The position numbers were made by a program, and so were the translations under genes. From positions 1 through 33,349 of IMG/VR virus record IMGVR_UViG_3300023179_000315: 33,349 nt of DNA; one strand, written 5' to 3'. The stretch comes from a virus. Position 1 is the first letter of the stretch; every line of letters begins with the position of its first letter. Shown in pieces: positions 29,661-33,349 of the stretch. Under the pieces are notes generated by a model. That model saw only the letters and a program-made list of their open reading frames with translations, had not been told where the DNA came from and searched no databases.

Positions 29661-30455
29661 ATGACTAGAGCGGATTGGGGAAGGTGCAATATAAAGAAGG
29701 CACATGCAGCATGTAAAGCGGTTGCTAAAGCTAAGAATTGGCCAGTAATTGTTGAACTTATTAATAAAGGTTATAACCCGTCTATGATTCGAAGCGAGGT
29801 TAATATAGATTACAATTATGTTGTAAGAGCTGTTAATGAGTATGGGACCCCTGAACTAAAACAAAAATTAAAAGATAATATTAAAATACAAAAAGCAGCA
29901 AAAGGTAATAAAATTAGTCAAACTAAATTAGCAAAATTAGATTATCTTTACGAAGAAATTGAACCTCTCATCTTAAAGGGTTATTCATCTGGACAAATTA
30001 GTAAATCTTTAAAAAGAGATCCTACTACTATTAATAAAATAACTAAAAGGCTTGGAACAGATAAAATGTATCAACAATTAAAAGAAAATAGTCAACAACG
30101 TATTCGACAAACATCAATAAACAATAATATTAAATTTGCAAAGTGTAAAGTTAGTAAATGTGAAAGATTACTTCATAATGTTGTTTTAAAATATTATTCT
30201 AACGCCATACCAAGCTACCCCTTAAAAACCTTAAAGAATAGATGTAGAATAATAGACGTAGCTATATTAGAACATAAGTTAGCTGTTGAATATGATGGTG
30301 CACATTGGCATAATGATCCTTTAAGAGACGAACAAAGAGATAGAGATTTACAAGAAGTTGGTTGGCGCACGTTAAGATTGCGCTACGATTATATGCCTAC
30401 ACAAGAAGATATAGAACAACGGTTTTTAACAGAAGTTAAAAAGTTTATTTCATAA
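29661..30455 (+). CDS. Free-standing homing endonuclease, Vsr/EDxHD-like (264 aa)
   Basis: Two helix-turn-helix-like repeats (about residues 28-65 and 98-135, each ending in (Y/L)GT) precede a C-terminal nuclease. The nuclease has RIIDVAILEH (Asp near 199), then LAVEYDGAHWHN (Glu near 210, Asp212, His215, His217), then VGWRTLRLR, as in very-short-patch-repair and related group I intron-type homing nucleases. No intron is visible, so it is free-standing between an unknown gene and gp15. The start at 29661 has AAGGAGGG 8 nt upstream; the longer frame at 29655 would need TTG. Translation is probably limited by the leader pseudoknot. Confidence 0.8.
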   Translation: MTRADWGRCNIKKAHAACKAVAKAKNWPVIVELINKGYNPSMIRSEVNIDYNYVVRAVNEYGTPELKQKLKDNIKIQKAAKGNKISQTKLAKLDYLYEEIEPLILKGYSSGQISKSLKRDPTTINKITKRLGTDKMYQQLKENSQQRIRQTSINNNIKFAKCKVSKCERLLHNVVLKYYSNAIPSYPLKTLKNRCRIIDVAILEHKLAVEYDGAHWHNDPLRDEQRDRDLQEVGWRTLRLRYDYMPTQEDIEQRFLTEVKKFIS

Positions 30456-30458
30456 ATA
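30452..30458 (+). promoter_or_regulatory. Late-type promoter (ATAAATA) of the tail-terminator gene
   Basis: ATAAATA overlaps the endonuclease stop codon and ends 7 nt before the ATG at 30466. Right copy of the 11-bp direct repeat. Confidence 0.6.
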
Positions 30459-30465
30459 TATACAC

Positions 30466-31200
30466 ATGAGAAATTACACATACTCGTTTGAAATTTCGAC
30501 TATGATTTCGATGTTTGCAAGTGCTATGGACGATATCACGATTAAACGCTACAATCGTTATCGTGAAGCTCAAGATTCTATTCGCTGTCGGTTTGTTTAT
30601 GCACCAAAGCAAAGAGTACTGGCGGATTTATTAGATAAAGCTCAGAATCTTCAGTTACCAGTAATTGCGTTAACAAATGGAGGTATTGCAAGAGATCCTA
30701 ATAGAGTCTTTAATAAAATTCAGGGCTCATATATTGCAAATGCTGATCCGACAAAATCTTCAAAGCTACTTCAACCCGTACCTATTGATTTAACAATTAA
30801 TATGACAATCTTAACTAGATTTCAAGAAGATTATGATCAAATTGTTACTAACTTTATTCCCTATTTCGATCCTTATATTATTATTTCTTGGCGCACCCCT
30901 TCAATGCCCGATTATGAAATTCGTTCTCAGGTTATTTGGTCAGGTAACGTTACTGCTACATACCCATACGATATTAATGCTACAACTGTTGCAAGAGTAG
31001 AGGGTAATACTTCATTTACTTTTAAAGGATGGTTATTTAAAGCCAAACCATCTGGACCAGAATCTACTATTTTTACTATCAATTCAAACTTCTCAACTGA
31101 ATCAGGACTTAATTCTATGTTATCTCTTGATGCACTTGACGAGCTTACAACTGAGCGTCATATGATTTCAGCTGTACCTCAACCCCGTATTATAAACTAA
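30466..31200 (+). CDS. Tail sheath stabiliser / tail terminator, T4 gp15-like (244 aa)
   Basis: Aligns by eye with T4 gp15: ISMFASAMDDITIKRYNR, then VYAPKQRVLADLL, PVPIDLTINMTILTRFQED, and QIVTNFIPYFDPYI, in the same order. gp15 forms the hexameric ring that ends the tail tube and sheath and joins the neck. 244 residues against 272 in T4; the shorter C-terminus is common. Its own late promoter and the following structural-type gene support late expression. This is the best evidence that the phage is a myovirus. Confidence 0.85.
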   Translation: MRNYTYSFEISTMISMFASAMDDITIKRYNRYREAQDSIRCRFVYAPKQRVLADLLDKAQNLQLPVIALTNGGIARDPNRVFNKIQGSYIANADPTKSSKLLQPVPIDLTINMTILTRFQEDYDQIVTNFIPYFDPYIIISWRTPSMPDYEIRSQVIWSGNVTATYPYDINATTVARVEGNTSFTFKGWLFKAKPSGPESTIFTINSNFSTESGLNSMLSLDALDELTTERHMISAVPQPRIIN

Positions 31201-31201
31201 C

Positions 31202-31621
31202 ATGATACTTTTAAAAAAGCCATACAAACCTTTAATGTTTACTGGCGTATCCGCCACTTATAATGTTTATGGTAGATCGTTTTATAAGTTAGAGGCTGTT
31301 TATCTCTCTGGTGCACCTCTATCAGGAACTACTCTTTACAACCCCTTTTCAAGTGTCCCTAAACTATCAGCTCATTATCCAAGCTTTACTGCTTATAAAT
31401 TATTATCATCTCAATACACAACAAATTTCGATAATACAATTACTATTAACATACCTGCACCTGTACAAGCAGGCTACATAGATGTTATAGCTCAAAATCC
31501 AGCTGGATATGGTACCTTAACACAATTTGTTATTAAAGAACCATATTCAAATACACAGCCCCTTTCATCAATTAGACCTTGGATGTATGGTGTAAATGTA
31601 TTATCTGGGGTAAGTGTTTAA
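31202..31621 (+). CDS. Hypothetical virion protein, Ig-like (139 aa)
   Basis: Mostly beta strands, with a GVSATYNVYGRSFYKLEAVY opening and IDVIAQNPAGYGTLT near the end, the outline of an IPT/TIG-type Ig fold. Located 1 nt after the tail-terminator gene and without its own promoter, so likely co-expressed as a virion component. No catalytic motif. Confidence 0.6.
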   Translation: MILLKKPYKPLMFTGVSATYNVYGRSFYKLEAVYLSGAPLSGTTLYNPFSSVPKLSAHYPSFTAYKLLSSQYTTNFDNTITINIPAPVQAGYIDVIAQNPAGYGTLTQFVIKEPYSNTQPLSSIRPWMYGVNVLSGVSV

Positions 31622-31704
31622 AGGTCCTTATTAACCCCTTCTTTAACGGCAACTAATACTACTAATATACAGAATAGTATTACACCAATTGATTGTTCTA
31701 GCAT
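31618..31704 (-). CDS. Very small hydrophobic peptide ORF (28 aa)
   Basis: MLEQSIGVILFCILVVLVAV followed by a charged tail; a single membrane span. Its stop overlaps the plus-strand stop, so it closes the convergent junction. Too short to be sure; no clear Shine-Dalgarno. Confidence 0.35.
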   Translation of the reverse strand: MLEQSIGVILFCILVVLVAVKEGVNKDL

Positions 31705-31716
31705 GTTTTAGCCTTT

Positions 31717-31781
31717 GAAGACTAAAAGAGCTTATCTGTTTGATCACTCAACCTACAAATAAGCTTTTTCCTTTAGTTTTC
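31717..31781. terminator. Composite hairpin between convergent transcripts
   Basis: Outer stem GAAGACTAAA (31717-31726) with TTTAGTTTTC (31772-31781), and inner stem AGCTTAT / ATAAGCT. It lies downstream of the plus-strand virion genes and downstream of the minus-strand ThyX genes, so it is a candidate bidirectional terminator. Confidence 0.45.
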
Positions 31782-31800
31782 GGAGCTATTAATATTTATT

Positions 31801-31941
31801 CTATTTGTACGAGTAAATCTTCACCCCATTCTTCTCTTTTATAAGTTTAGGTTTATCTTGTTTAGACCACTTAATCTTGTCAAAGTTTTTATTATATTCC
31901 GACTTTTTAACCGGACGCGGACGATCACCTTTACCAGCCAT
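31801..31941 (-). CDS. Small conserved-type phage protein (46 aa)
   Basis: Begins MAGKGDRPRPVKKSEYNKNF; the Gly-Lys-Gly-(D/S)-(R/K)-Pro-Arg-Pro start is characteristic of a widespread short phage protein of unknown function. Highly basic. Starts 1 nt before the upstream gene's stop region. Confidence 0.7.
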   Translation of the reverse strand: MAGKGDRPRPVKKSEYNKNFDKIKWSKQDKPKLIKEKNGVKIYSYK

Positions 31942-31942
31942 A

Positions 31943-32134
31943 TTATTTAGCTCTATATTTTTCTAACACTTCTTCGTCTTCTCTAGATAGACGAAGATCT
32001 TTTTTTGTAAATTTGCCACCCTTACGTTCTTCTTTAGTTGGAAAGTATACAAGACGCTTTTCCTCTTTTGAAAGATGAGGAAAGAGTTCGGTTGCTAACC
32101 AATACCTGTTCATTGTTGGGAATCGTCCGTGCAT
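31943..32134 (-). CDS. Small basic hypothetical protein (63 aa)
   Basis: Begins MHGRFPTMNRYWLATELFPH; basic, helical, probably soluble. No family recognised. Lies between ThyX and the 46-aa protein. Confidence 0.65.
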   Translation of the reverse strand: MHGRFPTMNRYWLATELFPHLSKEEKRLVYFPTKEERKGGKFTKKDLRLSREDEEVLEKYRAK

Positions 32135-32155
32135 ATTAATATATTATGTTACTTT

Positions 32156-32791
32156 TTATTCTTTATCCAGACCAAAAGCTTCAATTGTGTACCTAAAAGG
32201 ATTACCTTTAATTTGTTTTACAAGATCTAACATCTGCTGAGCGATTTGTTGTATCTCAACCTGAGCATCTGGTTTGTTTCTAAGACTAAGGAAATGAGAA
32301 AAGGACCTCCAATTAAACATTACATCACAACTAATTTGCGAACTATACGTCTTAAAGAAGCGAGCTGATTCTTTTACTCTTTTTCTTGGAAGCTTGTAAG
32401 TATTTGTTAAGTCTTTTACGCATTTATGATACCAATTGTTACCCTCAATAACATAGTTTCTTAATTTTTCTTTCCAAGACTCTGGCCAATCTTCAGGAAT
32501 GTGAAATTTATCTTCTTGTAGTTCTTTATAACGAGCTGACTCGGCATTGACTGATACCCCTATTCTATGTTTGAGTATATGAATATGAGAAGCTATATCA
32601 GAATTAACAAGAAAGTGTAAAGATGATTTTTCAAACGGTGTATGATGCCCGTTATCAGCTAGCATTTTAAGTAATTGAGGTATTCTATTCTTTTTTTCTT
32701 CTGATAGTTCTCGAGATGTTGATGTCCAAGCTGAACAAGCATGGGTTTCATCTGAGCCATAATGACCTATAAGTTCTACAGTATTTTTCAT
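32156..32791 (-). CDS. thyX: FAD-dependent thymidylate synthase, ThyX (211 aa)
   Basis: Converts dUMP to dTMP using FAD, NADPH and methylene-tetrahydrofolate. The ThyX motif region is ILKHRIGVSVNAESARY (residues 72-88): the usual RHR appears as Lys74-His-Arg and the gap to the catalytic Ser (85) is one residue longer than RHRx7S, both worth a check. HHTPFEKSSLHF at 49-60 and the C-terminal FRYTIEAFG complete the family pattern. It probably works with the dCMP deaminase at 22977. Overlaps the upstream gene by 4 nt. Confidence 0.9.
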   Translation of the reverse strand: MKNTVELIGHYGSDETHACSAWTSTSRELSEEKKNRIPQLLKMLADNGHHTPFEKSSLHFLVNSDIASHIHILKHRIGVSVNAESARYKELQEDKFHIPEDWPESWKEKLRNYVIEGNNWYHKCVKDLTNTYKLPRKRVKESARFFKTYSSQISCDVMFNWRSFSHFLSLRNKPDAQVEIQQIAQQMLDLVKQIKGNPFRYTIEAFGLDKE

Positions 32792-33009
32792 TCGTCAGAG
32801 TTAGCTAAAAGTTCCTTTTCGATTTCAATCTTACGTCCAATATTTTCTAAATCTTTTTCGTACTGTGCCAATTTATCATCGAGTTTCTTTATAATTCTAC
32901 GATCTGTTTCATTCATTAAAAGCTCTCCAATAACTTCAGATTTAGAATTTATATCATCTATTTGTTGATTTAACCACAATAGAGTTCTTAAATGCATGTT
33001 TAAATTCAT
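32788..33009 (-). CDS. Coiled-coil hypothetical protein (73 aa)
   Basis: Begins MNLNMHLRTLLWLNQQIDDI, then a long Lys/Glu-rich helix with heptad pattern (IIKKLDDKLAQYEKDLENIG). It is coupled to thyX through an ATGA overlap, so it may be a small partner or regulator. No family recognised. Confidence 0.65.
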   Translation of the reverse strand: MNLNMHLRTLLWLNQQIDDINSKSEVIGELLMNETDRRIIKKLDDKLAQYEKDLENIGRKIEIEKELLANSDE

Positions 33010-33062
33010 ACAAATATGTTAATATAATAATTGAAGAATACAAGAAATTAATTAAATACTAT

Positions 33063-33349
33063 GTGGACAAAATATTTTTTGTAAAAAATTCTAAAAAGGG
33101 TGGTTACTTACATCCTGAACGGATTTATGTTAACTTTATTAAGCCGTTAATCTGGGAGGGGTTAGTTTGCAAACAAATTATGAGATGTTGTAATATTAGT
33201 GATAATACAATAAAAAGGTTTATATATGCTTATGGCACAAAAGATGATATTGATAAAATTAAAAATAATCTTAAACATATTAGATCTACAGTTTATAAAA
33301 AGGTTGGTCGCACTAAAAAGAATCCTTATGATTGTTTTTATCCGGCAAT
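33063..33349 (+). CDS. Partial gene, start of a homing-endonuclease-like protein
   Basis: An open frame running off the window, 95 codons visible. It has one helix-turn-helix-like segment (VCKQIMRCCNISDNTIKRF, then AYGT, then a lysine-rich helix) that matches the two repeats of the endonuclease at 29661 in layout and in the Tyr-Gly-Thr boundary. Start uncertain: GTG at 33063 is proposed, since the frame has no ATG back to the stop at 32943. TTAAATACTAT just before the GTG resembles a late box. The nuclease domain would lie beyond the window. Confidence 0.5.
   Translation, partial: MDKIFFVKNSKKGGYLHPERIYVNFIKPLIWEGLVCKQIMRCCNISDNTIKRFIYAYGTKDDIDKIKNNLKHIRSTVYKKVGRTKKNPYDCFYPA

Noticed and set aside
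1-33349. tRNA genes, rRNA, integrase or attachment sites
   Set aside because: No cloverleaf with a T-arm signature, no ribosomal RNA stretch and no recombinase was found by eye on either strand. A tRNA search program would settle it.

Overview
The window is a piece of a large, AT-rich, lytic tailed-phage genome. A tail terminator resembling T4 gp15 makes it a contractile-tailed myovirus of the wider T4 superfamily. That placement is supported by a gp62-type clamp-loader subunit, a gp31-type co-chaperonin, ThyX, a dCMP deaminase, free-standing homing endonucleases and late promoters with an ATAAATA core. Genes are packed tightly, with many ATGA or TAATG overlaps. No photosynthesis genes, tRNAs, integrase or bacterial housekeeping genes are seen, and the host cannot be named from this sequence.

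Layout. (1) 1-5.7 kb, minus strand: about 22 small, mostly unrecognised genes, probably early host-takeover functions, fired in part by a repeated sigma70-like promoter. (2) 5.7-8.7 kb, plus strand: a zinc-ribbon protein, a RadA-like ATPase of strikingly different base composition, and small genes including a candidate lipoprotein. (3) 8.6-10 kb, minus strand: a GIY-YIG homing endonuclease and a putative internal head protein. (4) 10-16.7 kb, plus strand: two long tail-fibre proteins, each ending in an S74 intramolecular-chaperone domain. (5) 16.7-19.4 kb: queC, a stand-alone class II glutamine amidotransferase, a StrF-like glycosyltransferase and a DUF366-family protein, a probable 7-deazaguanine DNA-modification cluster. 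(6) 19.4-22.1 kb: clamp loader, co-chaperonin and head-associated candidates. (7) 22.1-24.1 kb, minus strand: two more head-associated candidates, dCMP deaminase and small genes. (8) 24.1-29.5 kb, plus strand: a metallophosphatase, a GMP reductase-like enzyme, an RmlC-like epimerase, an HExxH protein and unknowns. (9) 29.5-31.6 kb: a Vsr-like homing endonuclease and the gp15-like tail terminator. (10) 31.6-33.0 kb, minus strand: small genes and ThyX. The window ends inside another protein that resembles the homing endonuclease.

How the genes work together. Nucleotide enzymes (dCMP deaminase, ThyX, GMP reductase-like) supply precursors. The clamp-loader subunit and RadA-like ATPase serve replication and recombination. 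The queC cluster probably helps disguise phage DNA from restriction. Fibres, tail terminator and candidate internal head proteins build the virion.

The strongest unexplained signals are four. A pseudoknot-topology leader buries the Shine-Dalgarno sequence of the 29.7-kb endonuclease. A promoter family carries a conserved AAGTTCC-containing spacer. Promoters of both types sit so close to start codons that transcripts would be nearly leaderless. The queC/gat/GT/DUF366 cluster has a QueC in which one zinc-binding cysteine is replaced by aspartate.
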